Shown here: positions 29,858 through 39,112 of the stretch, piece by piece
Layout of the letters: each line of letters opens with the position of its first letter
Numbering within the stretch: the first letter of the stretch is position 1
Assembly: GCF_011806405.1 (NCBI RefSeq)
Contig: NZ_JAATOW010000006.1
Span: forward strand, 1 to 64,000
Direction of reading: 5' to 3'
From: Pseudooceanicola sp. HF7
Lineage (GTDB): Bacteria; Pseudomonadota; Alphaproteobacteria; Rhodobacterales; Rhodobacteraceae
DNA: 64,000 nucleotides
Program-made: the position numbers and the translations under genes
The notes under the pieces: model-generated
Told to the model about the DNA's origin: nothing
What the model saw: the letters and a program-made list of their open reading frames with translations, nothing else
The model's database searches: none

Positions 29858-30517
29858 TCAGAAGTCCTTGCCGGTGCCTTGCAACACGCCGTGCTCCAGT
29901 GCGTAACGCGTCAGCCCCGCGGTGGAAGAGATGCCCAGCTTTGCCTTGATGTTCTTGCGGTGGGTCTCGACCGTGCGCACGGAGATATCCAGCGCCAGCG
30001 CCACCTCCTTGTTGCTCTTGCCCTGGGCCAGTTGCAGCAGGATCGTCTGCTCCCGGTTGGTCAGATGCGACGGCTTGGCCTGCGGTGCCAGGGAGCCCTG
30101 CGCGCCGGTGCAAAGGTAACGCAAGCCCGACATGACCGCATCGATGGCGCGCTTGATCTCATCGGTGGGCACGTCTTTTAGCACGTAGCCCTGCGCCCCG
30201 TGATCCAGCGCGGTAGAGATATACTCGGCGCTGTCATGCATCGACAGGATCAGGATCTTCAGATCGGGGTGGTTCTCCAGCAGGATCTCGCAGGTCGTCA
30301 GGCCGTTCATGCCGGGCATGTTGAGATCCAGAAGCACCACATCGGGAAGGATCGTCTGGACGGCCTCGATGATATCGGGGCCGGTGCCGTAGGTGCCCAC
30401 GACCTCAAGGTCTGGGAAGCTGTCCAGGATCGCCTCGATCCCCTCGGCGACCATGGGGTGATCATCCACGATGGCGACCCGAATGGGGGCTGTGTCGGGC
30501 TGCGGATTGGTGGTCAT
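29858..30517 (-). CDS. LuxR/NarL-family response regulator
   Basis: A 219-aa two-component response regulator. The receiver domain (residues about 12-130) has acidic pair Asp18-Asp19, phosphorylation site Asp64 (VVLLDLNMPG) and conserved Lys114 (YVLKDVPTD). The C-terminal LuxR-type HTH (about 150-212) reads LTNREQTILLQLAQGKSNKEVALALDISVRTVETHRKNI. Its ATG overlaps the stop of the kinase gene by four bases. It probably activates the divergent TRAP transporter genes next door. The 250 bases downstream of it hold no gene. Confidence 0.93.
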   Translation of the reverse strand: MTTNPQPDTAPIRVAIVDDHPMVAEGIEAILDSFPDLEVVGTYGTGPDIIEAVQTILPDVVLLDLNMPGMNGLTTCEILLENHPDLKILILSMHDSAEYISTALDHGAQGYVLKDVPTDEIKRAIDAVMSGLRYLCTGAQGSLAPQAKPSHLTNREQTILLQLAQGKSNKEVALALDISVRTVETHRKNIKAKLGISSTAGLTRYALEHGVLQGTGKDF

Positions 30518-31947
30518 GCGCTCTCCTGTCCGATGGTCTGGTCACCTTGCTGGCCGATCCCCTTGGGGTCCTTGATCTTGGACAGGGGCACCTGCACCTC
30601 GATCACCGTGCCGGACCGAGAGGACAGGACACGCAGGGTGCCCTCCATCTGCTCGGCCCGTTCCTGCATGTTGCGCAGGCCGATGCCGTGGGTGACCGTG
30701 GGTTCACTGCTGCGCATCCCGTGGCCGTTGTCGGAAATGCGCATCATCGCGCCGGTCAGATGGCCCCGGATCTCGATCGCGACATGGGTTGCGCCGGAAT
30801 GGCGTTCGACATTGGTCAGTGCCTCCTGCGCGATACGGTAAAGAGAGATCTTCACATCCGTATCCAGCCGGTTTCGGAAGACGGCTGTGGCAAATTCCGT
30901 TTCAATTCCGGTCCTTGCGCCGAAGTCTTCAACCAATGCCTTAACCGCCGGCCCAAGGCCAAGGTCATCCAGAACGCCGGGCCGCAGGTCGCGGGAGATG
31001 CGGCGGACCTCCTGGATGGCATTGCCCAGGCCCTCCATCCCGCGGTCCAACGTTTCACCGGCGCGCGCATCGCCCGCGTCCAACCGGCGGCGGGCGGAAT
31101 CCAGCGCGTAGCGCACGCCCACCAGCAGCTGGGAAATCCCGTCATGCAGCTCGCGTGCGACGCGGCCGCGTTCTTCTTCCTGGGTATCGAAAACCCGCTG
31201 CGTGAGTTCCTTCAGCTTGGCATCCGCCAGGCGCCGTTCGCGGATGTTGATCAGCAGGCCGGAGCCGAAGACCAGGAAAAGCGCGCCGGCCGTGATGCCG
31301 CCGATATACAGGAAGGTCTGGCGCACGCGGGCTTCCACGTCCGCGCGGGCGGCGGCGGTGGTTTCCAGGACGTCATCGATGAAAACCCCTGTGCCCATGA
31401 CCCATTTCCAGGAATGCAGCGGTGCAACGTAAGAGACCATCATGGCTTCCTCGCCGCTCTGCGGCTTGGGCCAGAGGTGGGCGACATAGCCCGTGCCCTC
31501 CCAGGCGGTGCCGATGAACTCCTGCACGACCTTGCGCCCGTCGCCGTCCTCCAGATCCCACCAGTTGCGGTTGATCATGTCCGTCTGGCGCGGAGAGACC
31601 AGGTTGGTGCCGTCGTAGTCATAGACAAAGAAGAAGCCCTCATCGCCGTAGGTCATGGCGGACAGGATCTGCTTCACGTGTTCCTGCGCCTTCAGGTCAT
31701 CTGGCCCGGCCATCCCGTATATATAGTTGAACCCGTTCTTGGCCTGGGTGACGTAATTGCGCAGCTCGGCCTTCTTGGCCTCGATCATCTGCCGTTCAAG
31801 CGTGGCAATCTCGCGCTCCGCCAGGGCGCGGGACTGGTCGGCCACCAATGCGGAAATCGCGCCCACCGCCAGGATCAGCGGCAGGGTCGCAAGCAGAAAG
31901 AGCTTCTGCCCGTAGCTGAAATTGAATCGGGACAAGAACGGTCGCAT
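30514..31947 (-). CDS. Sensor histidine kinase with periplasmic Cache domain
   Basis: A 477-aa membrane kinase. Transmembrane helices lie at about 15-37 and 212-234, with a single Cache (sCache_2-like) sensing domain between them (YGDEGFFFVYDYDGTNLVSPRQTDMINRNWWDLEDGDG). The HisKA_3 dimerisation domain holds phospho-acceptor His268 (RVARELHDGISQLLVG). The HATPase domain has the N box and G box (EALTNVERHSGA, ISDNGHGM, HGIGLRNMQERA). Cache domains of this kind bind small carboxylates, matching a 2-oxoacid/carboxylate TRAP transporter encoded divergently 226 bases away. The pair is likely the dedicated control system of that transporter. Confidence 0.92.
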   Translation of the reverse strand: MRPFLSRFNFSYGQKLFLLATLPLILAVGAISALVADQSRALAEREIATLERQMIEAKKAELRNYVTQAKNGFNYIYGMAGPDDLKAQEHVKQILSAMTYGDEGFFFVYDYDGTNLVSPRQTDMINRNWWDLEDGDGRKVVQEFIGTAWEGTGYVAHLWPKPQSGEEAMMVSYVAPLHSWKWVMGTGVFIDDVLETTAAARADVEARVRQTFLYIGGITAGALFLVFGSGLLINIRERRLADAKLKELTQRVFDTQEEERGRVARELHDGISQLLVGVRYALDSARRRLDAGDARAGETLDRGMEGLGNAIQEVRRISRDLRPGVLDDLGLGPAVKALVEDFGARTGIETEFATAVFRNRLDTDVKISLYRIAQEALTNVERHSGATHVAIEIRGHLTGAMMRISDNGHGMRSSEPTVTHGIGLRNMQERAEQMEGTLRVLSSRSGTVIEVQVPLSKIKDPKGIGQQGDQTIGQESA

Positions 31948-32173
31948 GGCGGCCCATGATAGAAGGGCGCGTCGATTCCCACAATTGCAACGGGTTCACC
32001 GCCAGATTGCAGGGGTGAAAGGTCAGTCATCGTATGCGGGAGAAACGCGCAAGGAAGTTACGGATGGGCCGGGTTTGCCGACATCTTTGCGGTTTCCCCC
32101 GCGATAGCACGCCTATAGGTTCCGCGCGATTTCAATCCCTGCCGGCTTCTCCGGCATCCGTAAGGAGAGACAA

Positions 32174-33259
32174 ATGGATCGCCGTTCCTTCCTGAAAACG
32201 TCCGCCATTGGCGGGTCCGCCGCGGCGGCAAGCTCGCTGGCGGCGCCCGCGATCGCCCAGGGCCAGGTCAAGCTGACCATGGTCACCATGTGGCCCCGTG
32301 GCCTGGCGGGCGTCTGGGACAGCGCCGTGCGCTTTGCCGACAACGTCGCGGCCATGTCCGAAGGCCAGATGACCGTGGACGTGAAGGCCGCCGGTGAACT
32401 GGTTGGCGCGCTTGAGATTTTCGATGCCGTCGCCGCCGGCCAGGCGGACATGTACCACGGTGCCGATTACTACTTCGTCGGTCAGCACCCGGCCTTTGCC
32501 TTCTTCACCGGCGTGCCCTTCGGCATGACCGCGCCCGAGATCATGACTTGGTATTATGCCGGCAAGGGCATGGAAGATCACCACATGCTGGGCGAGATCT
32601 TCGGCCTCAAGAGCTTCCTTGTCGGTCAGACCGCCAGCCAGGGCGGCGGCTGGTTCCGCAAGCCGATCGAGACGGTGGATGACTTCAAGGGTCTGAAGTT
32701 CCGCATGCCGGGCTTCGGCGCAGAGGCACTGTCCAAGCTGGGCGCCTCCATCCAGGTTCTGCCGGGCGGCGAGATCTACCAGGCGCTGTCCACCGGCGCG
32801 TTGGACGGGACCGAGTGGATCGGCCCCTGGTCGGACGAGAAGCTGGGCCTGCAGGAAGTCTGCGATTATTACTACCCCGCCTCCTTCCACGAGCCGGGCG
32901 CGGCCATCTCCGTGGCGACCAACCTGTCCGTCTACGAAGGGCTGACCCCCGGCCAGCAGCAGATCATCAAGATCGCCGCAGCCGAGGCACACCAGGCCAA
33001 CTACGCGCTGTTCATCGCCAACAACGGCCCGGCGCTGCAGCGTCTGCGCCAGGGCGGCACCCAGCTGCGCCAGTTCTCCGACGAGATCTGGGATGCCTTC
33101 AGCGTGGCCGTGGACGAGGTCATGGACGGCTTCATGGATGACGATCTCTATGCCGGCATCCGCGCCAACTACGATGCCTCGCTGGCACAGACCTCTGACT
33201 GGATTTCCCAGTCCGATGGCGAATACTCCCGTCAGCGCAACCGCATCCGCGGCGGCTGA
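32174..33259 (+). CDS. TRAP transporter substrate-binding protein (TakP-like), copy 1
   Basis: A 361-aa periplasmic DctP-type binding protein. It starts with a twin-arginine signal (MDRRSFLKTSAIGGSAAA, cleavage after AIAQ). Similarity to the 2-oxoacid-binding TakP is clear in QGGGWFRKPIETVDDFKGLKFRMPGFG and in PGGEIYQALSTGALDGTEWIGPWSDEKLG, which include the substrate-contacting Arg and the cation-site Trp/Glu region. It would deliver a monocarboxylate or 2-oxoacid to the Q/M membrane proteins downstream. An adjacent paralogue follows after a terminator. The ligand is inferred from the family. Confidence 0.9.
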   Translation: MDRRSFLKTSAIGGSAAAASSLAAPAIAQGQVKLTMVTMWPRGLAGVWDSAVRFADNVAAMSEGQMTVDVKAAGELVGALEIFDAVAAGQADMYHGADYYFVGQHPAFAFFTGVPFGMTAPEIMTWYYAGKGMEDHHMLGEIFGLKSFLVGQTASQGGGWFRKPIETVDDFKGLKFRMPGFGAEALSKLGASIQVLPGGEIYQALSTGALDGTEWIGPWSDEKLGLQEVCDYYYPASFHEPGAAISVATNLSVYEGLTPGQQQIIKIAAAEAHQANYALFIANNGPALQRLRQGGTQLRQFSDEIWDAFSVAVDEVMDGFMDDDLYAGIRANYDASLAQTSDWISQSDGEYSRQRNRIRGG

Positions 33260-33275
33260 GCCGAACCGCGACATG

Positions 33276-33316
33276 AAAAGGGGGCCGCGCTGTCGCAAGA
33301 CGGCGCGGCCCTTTTC
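33276..33316 (+). terminator. Terminator between the two binding-protein genes
   Basis: GGGCCGCGC and GCGCGGCCC form a perfect 9-bp stem followed by TTTTC, 20-50 bases after the first binding-protein gene. It separates or attenuates transcription into the second copy. Confidence 0.85.
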
Positions 33317-33565
33317 ATTTCCGCGTGGCGCAGGGGCTGTGAACGGCCCAGAGGGATTCGGATCCTTGACGTAGGGTCCCGCCGGAAAGCCCGCAAGAGC
33401 GCGCAAATTTCCGGTGAAAACGCCAATTTTTGCGCAATATTTTCGGCCAATTTACGTAGTACTTGGTATTCCGACCCCAGATGCCTGCCGATAGTGTGCC
33501 CGGACTGAAATGCTGCGCCGCACAAACAACCAGAAGGCGGCGTGGGCTCTAGGGAGGAGTACATA
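33317..33565. promoter_or_regulatory. AT-rich region before TRAP binding protein copy 2
   Basis: No gene is seen. An inverted repeat GCGCAAA (33401-33407) and TTTGCGC (33429-33435) lies in an AT-rich stretch and could be an operator or part of a promoter for the second binding-protein gene. No convincing -35/-10 pair could be fixed. Confidence 0.35.
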
Positions 33566-34651
33566 ATGGATCGACGTTCTTTTCTGAGAACATCTGCACT
33601 TGGCGGCGGGGCTGCTGCGGCAACCAGCCTGGCGGCACCGGCAATCGCCCAAGGCAACATGACCCTGACCATGGTCACCACCTGGCCGCGCGGCCTGGCC
33701 GGCGTCTGGGATTCGGTGGAACGTTTCACCAATAACGTGAACGAGATGTCCGGTGGCTCGATCACCGTCGAGCCGAAAGCGGCCGGCGAACTGGTCGGCG
33801 CGCTCGAGGTCTTCGATGCCGTGACCTCCGGCCAGGCGGACATGTACCACGGGGCCGATTACTACTTCGTCGGCCAGCACCCGGCATGGGCCTATTTCAC
33901 CACGGTTCCCTTCGGCATGACCGCGCCGGAGATGATGACCTGGTACTACGCGAACGGCGGCATGGAGCTGCACCACGAGCTGGGCGAAGTCTTCGGCCTG
34001 AAGAGCTTCATCGCCGGTCAGACCGCGGCGCAGGGGGGCGGCTGGTTCCGTCAGCCGATCAGCTCTGCCGATGATTTCAAGGGGCTCAAGTTCCGCATGC
34101 CCGGCCTGGGCGGCCAGGCTCTGGCAAAACTGGGCGCCTCTGTCCAGGTGCTTCCGGGCGGCGAGATCTACCAGGCGTTGTCCACCGGTGCGCTGGACGG
34201 GACCGAGTGGATCGGCCCCTGGTCGGACGAGAAGCTGGGCCTGCAGGAGGTCTGTGACCACTACTATCCCGCCGGCTTCCACGAGCCGGGCGCCGCGCTC
34301 TCAGTGGCGACCAACCTGGACATCTTCAACGAGATGACCCCGGTTCAGCAGAAGATCATCGAGATCGCCGCTGCCGATGCACACCAGCACAACTATGCGC
34401 TGTTCATCGCCAACAACGGTCCGGCACTGAACCGCCTGCAATCGGGTGGTACCAACATCCAGCAGTTCCCCGATGATGTCTGGGATGCCTTCGGCTCTGC
34501 CTCCAAGGAAGTCCTGGACGGCTTCATGGATGATGAGCTCTTCGCGTCGATCCGTGACAGCGCGGAAGCATCGATGAAGTCGGCTTCGGGCTGGATGTCC
34601 GTGTCCGACTCCGCCTATACGGCGCAGCGGAACCGCGTGCTGGGCAGCTAA
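33566..34651 (+). CDS. TRAP transporter substrate-binding protein (TakP-like), copy 2
   Basis: A second 361-aa binding protein, the same length as copy 1 and similar along its whole length, including the Tat signal MDRRSFLRTSALGG and the block YQALSTGALDGTEWIGPWSDEKLGLQEVCD. ATG 33566 has a strong AGGGAGGAG upstream, stronger than copy 1. Differences cluster in surface loops and at LELHHELGEVFGLKSF, while the ligand-pocket segments are shared, so both probably bind related carboxylates. It arose by tandem duplication. It is directly followed by a hairpin and the membrane subunits, so it may be the principal partner of these. Confidence 0.9.
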   Translation: MDRRSFLRTSALGGGAAAATSLAAPAIAQGNMTLTMVTTWPRGLAGVWDSVERFTNNVNEMSGGSITVEPKAAGELVGALEVFDAVTSGQADMYHGADYYFVGQHPAWAYFTTVPFGMTAPEMMTWYYANGGMELHHELGEVFGLKSFIAGQTAAQGGGWFRQPISSADDFKGLKFRMPGLGGQALAKLGASVQVLPGGEIYQALSTGALDGTEWIGPWSDEKLGLQEVCDHYYPAGFHEPGAALSVATNLDIFNEMTPVQQKIIEIAAADAHQHNYALFIANNGPALNRLQSGGTNIQQFPDDVWDAFGSASKEVLDGFMDDELFASIRDSAEASMKSASGWMSVSDSAYTAQRNRVLGS

Positions 34652-34677
34652 GCCCTGTTGCAACGTCATTAAAACCA

Positions 34678-34708
34678 GGCTGCGCATCTTCCCGGATGCG
34701 CAGCCTTT
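34678..34708 (+). terminator. Hairpin between binding protein copy 2 and TRAP membrane genes
   Basis: GGCTGCGCATC and GATGCGCAGCC form an 11-bp perfect stem with a short T run (TTT). It is probably a partial terminator or mRNA-stabilising hairpin that keeps the binding protein more abundant than the permease. Confidence 0.7.
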
Positions 34709-34753
34709 CGAGACCCGGCACCTAGAACTGGTGCCGTGGGAAAGGGGGACAGG

Positions 34754-35647
34754 ATGTTCACGGGACTCGCCTGGCTGGTCAGTCAGATCGGCCTCGGCTT
34801 TTACAATTTCGCCTATGCGGTGACCCATCCGGGCCTCTGGCTCAACTGGGCGGACCGCGAGGCGCTGATCCGCTTCATCTATTACGGCGGCTCGGTCGAG
34901 TTCTTCTTTGTCGTCCTGGATATCGTCCTGGTCATCACGATCATCGGCATGATCTACAGGCCCTTCATGTGGGGCTGCGTGCGCGGGTTGGAAGGCTTTG
35001 CCAACCTGGTCGGGCGCACCGCCGCCTGGGCGGGCCTGATAATGGTCGGCCAGCAGATCATCATCGTCTTCCTGCAATCCATCTTCCGCCTGGGAGAGAT
35101 CTCCATCTCTCCGCTGGGCATCGGCTTTACCCAATCGGTAAGCTGGTACGCAGAGGGGCTGAAGCTGTGGAACGCGGCCGTGGTGGCGCTTTGCGTCGCC
35201 TATACCTTTGTCCAGGGCGGCCATGTCCGCGTGGACCTGATCTATGCGCCGCTCAAGCACCGTGGCAAACGCCTGGTGGACATGTTCGGCTCACTCTTCT
35301 TCATGATCCCGGTCTGCACCCTGATGTGGATGTATTCCTGGTTCTTCCTCTGGCGGCACCTCATCACCCCCAAGGTCTCTGCCAGTGACAACATCGACCT
35401 CCTGATGCGCAAGGCGCGCATCGTGAAATGGAACGTCGAAACAATCGGCTTCAGCCCTGACGGGTTCAATGGCTACTTCCTGTTCAAGATCCTGATCCTG
35501 TGCTTCGTCGCACTGGTCTTCCTGCAGGCCATCGCCTTCTTCTACCGCTCCTTCCTGGAGTTCGTGGAAGGCGAGGACTCCGTCGGGAAGTACATGGACC
35601 GCGACACCCTGGGTGACGGGGAAGAAGCCTATGAAGGCACGCATTAA
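34754..35647 (+). CDS. TRAP transporter small membrane subunit (DctQ-type)
   Basis: A 297-aa integral membrane protein, longer than a minimal DctQ (about 160-200 aa). Hydrophobic segments lie near residues 45-70, 85-110, 140-165, 175-200 and 240-265. A DctQ core (QGGHVRVDLIYAPLKHRGKRLVDMFGSLFFMIP) is visible in the middle. It forms the Na-driven transporter with the large subunit encoded 15 bases downstream. ATG 34754 follows AAGGGGGACAGG; the codons before it are not needed. Long Q subunits are usual in the TakPQM-like group. Confidence 0.88.
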   Translation: MFTGLAWLVSQIGLGFYNFAYAVTHPGLWLNWADREALIRFIYYGGSVEFFFVVLDIVLVITIIGMIYRPFMWGCVRGLEGFANLVGRTAAWAGLIMVGQQIIIVFLQSIFRLGEISISPLGIGFTQSVSWYAEGLKLWNAAVVALCVAYTFVQGGHVRVDLIYAPLKHRGKRLVDMFGSLFFMIPVCTLMWMYSWFFLWRHLITPKVSASDNIDLLMRKARIVKWNVETIGFSPDGFNGYFLFKILILCFVALVFLQAIAFFYRSFLEFVEGEDSVGKYMDRDTLGDGEEAYEGTH

Positions 35648-35662
35648 GGGGGCTGGAGCAGC

Positions 35663-38020
35663 ATGTTTTTCGGACTAGACGGCGTCGAGATCGGCCTGAT
35701 CATCGTATTCCTGAGCCTCTTCGCGGGGATCCTCTCGGGCTTTCCGGTGGCCTTTGCCATCCCCGGCGCAGGGCTTTTTGCCTTTGCCATCATCGCCTTC
35801 CTGGACAGCAACGGTCTGTTGATCCACGAAGCCATCGATTCATCGAGCGAGGCCTACAGGGCCCTAATCGGAACCGGGATACATCCCGATACGATCTCTC
35901 ATTTCCGCTATCCTGACCTGCCAACGGTGGCCGGCCCGGTCTTTGACCGGGGCTGGGAAACCGCGCTGGATCGCAACCTGAGCTTCATCGTGAACCGGAT
36001 GAACGAACGCGTCTTCGCCGGCCAGAGCATCGAGACTCTGCTGGCGGTGCTGATGTTCGTCCTGATGGGCATCACGCTGGAACGCTCCAAAATCGCCAAT
36101 GATCTGCTGACCACCATGGCGCGGGTCTTTGGCCCGCTGCCCGGCGGCCTGGCGGTTTCCGTGGTGGTCGTGGGGGCCTTCCTTGCGGCCTCCACCGGCA
36201 TCGTCGGCGCGACCGTGGTGACCATGGGGCTGCTGTCGCTGCCCACCATGTTGCGCAACGGTTATTCGCCGGAGCTTTCTACCGGCGTCATCGCGGCCTC
36301 TGGCACGCTGGGGCAGATCATCCCGCCTTCCATCGTCATCGTGCTTCTGGGCACGCTGGCAGGGGATCTCTATTCCTCTGCCCAGGAAGCCCGCGCGCAA
36401 AGCTTCGGCTGTACCGATGCGCTGACCTACCTTGGCGAACCGGCGGTCGTCTCTGTCGGGACGCTGTTCCAGGCGGCCATGCTGCCGGGCATCCTGCTGG
36501 CGCTGCTCTATGCGCTTTATGCCTTCGGTTACGCGCTGGTGAACCCCTCGGCCGCACCGGCCGTCCACCTGGGTGGCGAAGGTCGCGGTGGCACCACCAC
36601 CCGCAGCGAAGGCCTGACCTGGTTCCTGCTGGTGCCGGCGGCCATCGTCATCGGTGTCGTCATTTGCGGCCAGCTGGGCATCGTCGGGTCGCAGGACCTG
36701 AACGTCTCCAACTACGAGGCTGCGGCGCAATCGGGTTACCTGCGCACCAATGTCTCCGAGACCTGCCAGGCGGCGATGATCGACCTTCACGGGCAGGCGG
36801 CCTGGGATGATGCCATCGCGCATCAGACGGCCACCGCTGCCGGCGATGCTGCCAGCCAGGGCCGCACGCTGAGCCCGGAAGAGGTGGAAACCGCGATTGC
36901 CGCCAAGGCCGCAGCCGCAGCCCCCATCGGGACCGGCCTGGCCGTGACCGTGGTCCTGCTGGGCCTGGTGCTGGTCGTGGCGCGCGGTGTCATGCCGCTG
37001 GCCTCCCCGCGTCCGCTGCTGATCGGCGGCCTGGGCATCGTGCTGGCGCTGCTGGCGGACGTGGTCTTCATCACGCCCTATACCTCGCCCGAGGCGCAGT
37101 TCCTGATCCTGGCCGTTCCGCTGCTGATCACGCTCTGGGCGTGCAAGCATGCGGCGGCCCGCGTCAGCCAGAACGAGCTGATCCGCGTGGTCTTCCCGCC
37201 GCTGATCCTGATCATCGCGGTGCTGGGCTCCATCCTGGGCGGCATCACCAACCCGACCCCGGCGGCAGCGCTTGGGGCAGGGGGTGCGCTGATGCTGGCG
37301 GCCTATCGCAAGCTGCGCGAAGAAGGGCGTGACCCCTGGGTCATCACCTGGGCGACGCTGTCGCTGGTGGTGATGATCGTGCTGGGCATGAACTTCGACC
37401 TGCGCATCAACAAGGACGACGTGGCGGTTGCCGATTTCATCGCCTACCTGGTGGCGGCCGCGGCCTACATGTTCGCCGCCTTCGGCCTGATCTACTCTGG
37501 CTACACGCTTTACCGGACCTCCGTGCTTCAGCCGGTGATCCGGGAAACGGCGAAGGTGACCTCCATGGTCTTCACGATCCTGGTTGGCTCGCAGCTGCTG
37601 AACCTGGTGGTCATCTCCTTCGGTGGAGAGGAATACATCCAGGACTTCCTGCGCAGCTACGACAGCGAGTTCAAGGTCTTCCTGATCGTTATGCTGGTGC
37701 TCTTCGTGCTGGGCTTCGTGCTGGATTTCCTTGAGATCATCTACATCGTGATCCCGATCGTGGGGCCGGTGATCTACGGCGGGTCCTTCGATCCGAAATG
37801 GGTCACCATCATGATTGCGGTGAACCTGCAGACCAGCTTCCTGACACCGCCCTTCGGCTTCGCGCTGTTCTATCTGAGGGGGGTTGCCCCGGCGAGCGTG
37901 ACCACCGGCCATATCTACCGCGGCATCATTCCCTTCGTGGGGATCCAGGTGCTGGGCCTGGCGCTGCTGTGGTTCGTGCCGCAGATCGTCACCGTGGTGC
38001 CCGAGTTGCTGGGACGCTGA
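35663..38020 (+). CDS. TRAP transporter large membrane subunit (DctM-type), extended
   Basis: A 785-aa transporter, far above the 420-430 aa of a minimal DctM. The N-terminal part has the family motif GFPVAFAIPGAGLFAF. The central ion-translocation region contains ASGTLGQIIPPSIVIVLLG, and the end contains NLQTSFLTPPFGFALFYLRG, both DctM signatures. Between them are inserted a hydrophilic segment (about residues 345-410) and extra hydrophobic helices (about 415-600). The first insertion after residue 50 (about 55-110) is also hydrophilic. This long form accompanies TakP-like binding proteins in related bacteria. It is the catalytic carrier of the cluster and is followed by a strong terminator. 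Confidence 0.9.
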   Translation: MFFGLDGVEIGLIIVFLSLFAGILSGFPVAFAIPGAGLFAFAIIAFLDSNGLLIHEAIDSSSEAYRALIGTGIHPDTISHFRYPDLPTVAGPVFDRGWETALDRNLSFIVNRMNERVFAGQSIETLLAVLMFVLMGITLERSKIANDLLTTMARVFGPLPGGLAVSVVVVGAFLAASTGIVGATVVTMGLLSLPTMLRNGYSPELSTGVIAASGTLGQIIPPSIVIVLLGTLAGDLYSSAQEARAQSFGCTDALTYLGEPAVVSVGTLFQAAMLPGILLALLYALYAFGYALVNPSAAPAVHLGGEGRGGTTTRSEGLTWFLLVPAAIVIGVVICGQLGIVGSQDLNVSNYEAAAQSGYLRTNVSETCQAAMIDLHGQAAWDDAIAHQTATAAGDAASQGRTLSPEEVETAIAAKAAAAAPIGTGLAVTVVLLGLVLVVARGVMPLASPRPLLIGGLGIVLALLADVVFITPYTSPEAQFLILAVPLLITLWACKHAAARVSQNELIRVVFPPLILIIAVLGSILGGITNPTPAAALGAGGALMLAAYRKLREEGRDPWVITWATLSLVVMIVLGMNFDLRINKDDVAVADFIAYLVAAAAYMFAAFGLIYSGYTLYRTSVLQPVIRETAKVTSMVFTILVGSQLLNLVVISFGGEEYIQDFLRSYDSEFKVFLIVMLVLFVLGFVLDFLEIIYIVIPIVGPVIYGGSFDPKWVTIMIAVNLQTSFLTPPFGFALFYLRGVAPASVTTGHIYRGIIPFVGIQVLGLALLWFVPQIVTVVPELLGR

Positions 38021-38107
38021 GACCCGGCGCGCGGCGGGGCCATCGGCCTGCCGCGCGCTTTTAGCTGACGGCGATGCGGGGTCGTGCAACCCCTCGCATC
38101 CAAAAAG

Positions 38108-38135
38108 AAAAGGGCGCCTTCCGGGCGCCCTTTTT
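38108..38135 (+). terminator. Terminator after the TRAP genes
   Basis: GGGCGCC and GGCGCCC form the stem, preceded by A residues and followed by TTTTT; it can work in both directions and also serves the convergent bpt gene. Confidence 0.88.
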
Positions 38136-38185
38136 CATTGTCTTCGCACAGCCACGCCGCAGGTCCGCTGACCGCAGCGCCTGGC

Positions 38186-39007
38186 CTATGGCTTGTAGGG
38201 CGGGCGGCTGTCGGGAAGGGTGATATTGGCGACCTGTTCGGCGATGGGATCGCTTTTCAGCGGATGGGTCGTGGAATCGTAATCATGCGGGTCGCGCATC
38301 TTTTCCCACTTGCCGCGATGGTAAAGCTCCAGCCCCGCGAACTTGCACTTGTAGCCCATCTTGGGCGAGCCGGGGACCCAGTAGCCCAGGTAGACATAGG
38401 GCAGGCCCGCCGCACGCGCGATCTCGATATGGTCGAGGATCAGGTAGGTGCCCAGCGAGTTCCGCTCAAGCGTGGGATCGTAGAAGGAATAGACCATGGA
38501 CACGCCGTCTTCGAGCACGTCGGTCAGCGATGCGGCGGCCAGCTGGTTGTCCTGGTCGACATATTCCACCACGCGCGAACGCACCGGCGTTTCCTCGATC
38601 ATGGCGGCGAATTCGAAGACATCCATGTCGGCCATGCCGCCATCGGCATGTCGGCTGTCCAGGTAGCGGCGGAAAAGGGCGTATTGCTCCTCCGTGGCCC
38701 AGGGAGAGGAGGCGCGGCGCTCAAGCCCCAGGTTGCGGTTCATCGTCCGGCGCTGGCTGCGCGAGGGCTTGAAGGCCGAAACGTCGATCCGGGCAGAGAG
38801 GCAGGCGGCGCAATCCGCGCAGGAGGGGCGGTACAAGACGTTCTGCGAGCGCCGAAAACCCTGCTGTGACAGGGAGTTGTTCAGCTTCTCAGCCGTATCC
38901 CCCTGGAGGGACGTAAAGAGCTTACGCTCCATCCGGCCTTCCAGATAGGGACAGGGTTGCGGGGCTGTCACATAGAATTGTGGAGCAAGCGGAAGCGAAT
39001 GGCGCAT
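38186..39007 (-). CDS. bpt: Aspartate/glutamate leucyltransferase (arginyltransferase family)
   Basis: Bpt (273 aa) attaches leucine from Leu-tRNA to proteins with N-terminal Asp or Glu, marking them for ClpS/ClpAP degradation (N-degron pathway). Conserved cysteines of the N-terminal ATE domain are visible (PQPCPYLEG and [15 protein letters not shown], the latter a C-x2-C-x2-C cluster). The C-terminal GNAT-like part has [25 protein letters not shown]. The length is typical. It stands alone between a convergent terminator and the RDD gene. Confidence 0.93.
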   Translation of the reverse strand: MRHSLPLAPQFYVTAPQPCPYLEGRMERKLFTSLQGDTAEKLNNSLSQQGFRRSQNVLYRPSCADCAACLSARIDVSAFKPSRSQRRTMNRNLGLERRASSPWATEEQYALFRRYLDSRHADGGMADMDVFEFAAMIEETPVRSRVVEYVDQDNQLAAASLTDVLEDGVSMVYSFYDPTLERNSLGTYLILDHIEIARAAGLPYVYLGYWVPGSPKMGYKCKFAGLELYHRGKWEKMRDPHDYDSTTHPLKSDPIAEQVANITLPDSRPPYKP

Positions 39008-39112
39008 GGAATCTCGATGGCGTGTCGGGGCGTTGGTGCCTGTGTAGTGCCAGATATTATGGAAACGATATCAAGCAACCCTGAACGCGCCAAGCCCCGA
39101 GAATGCGCCGGA

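Noticed and set aside
35864-38089. 741-codon open frame antisense to the TRAP large subunit
   Set aside because: It is rich in His, Gln, Arg and Asp from reversed codons of a GC-rich membrane gene; no domain or RBS.
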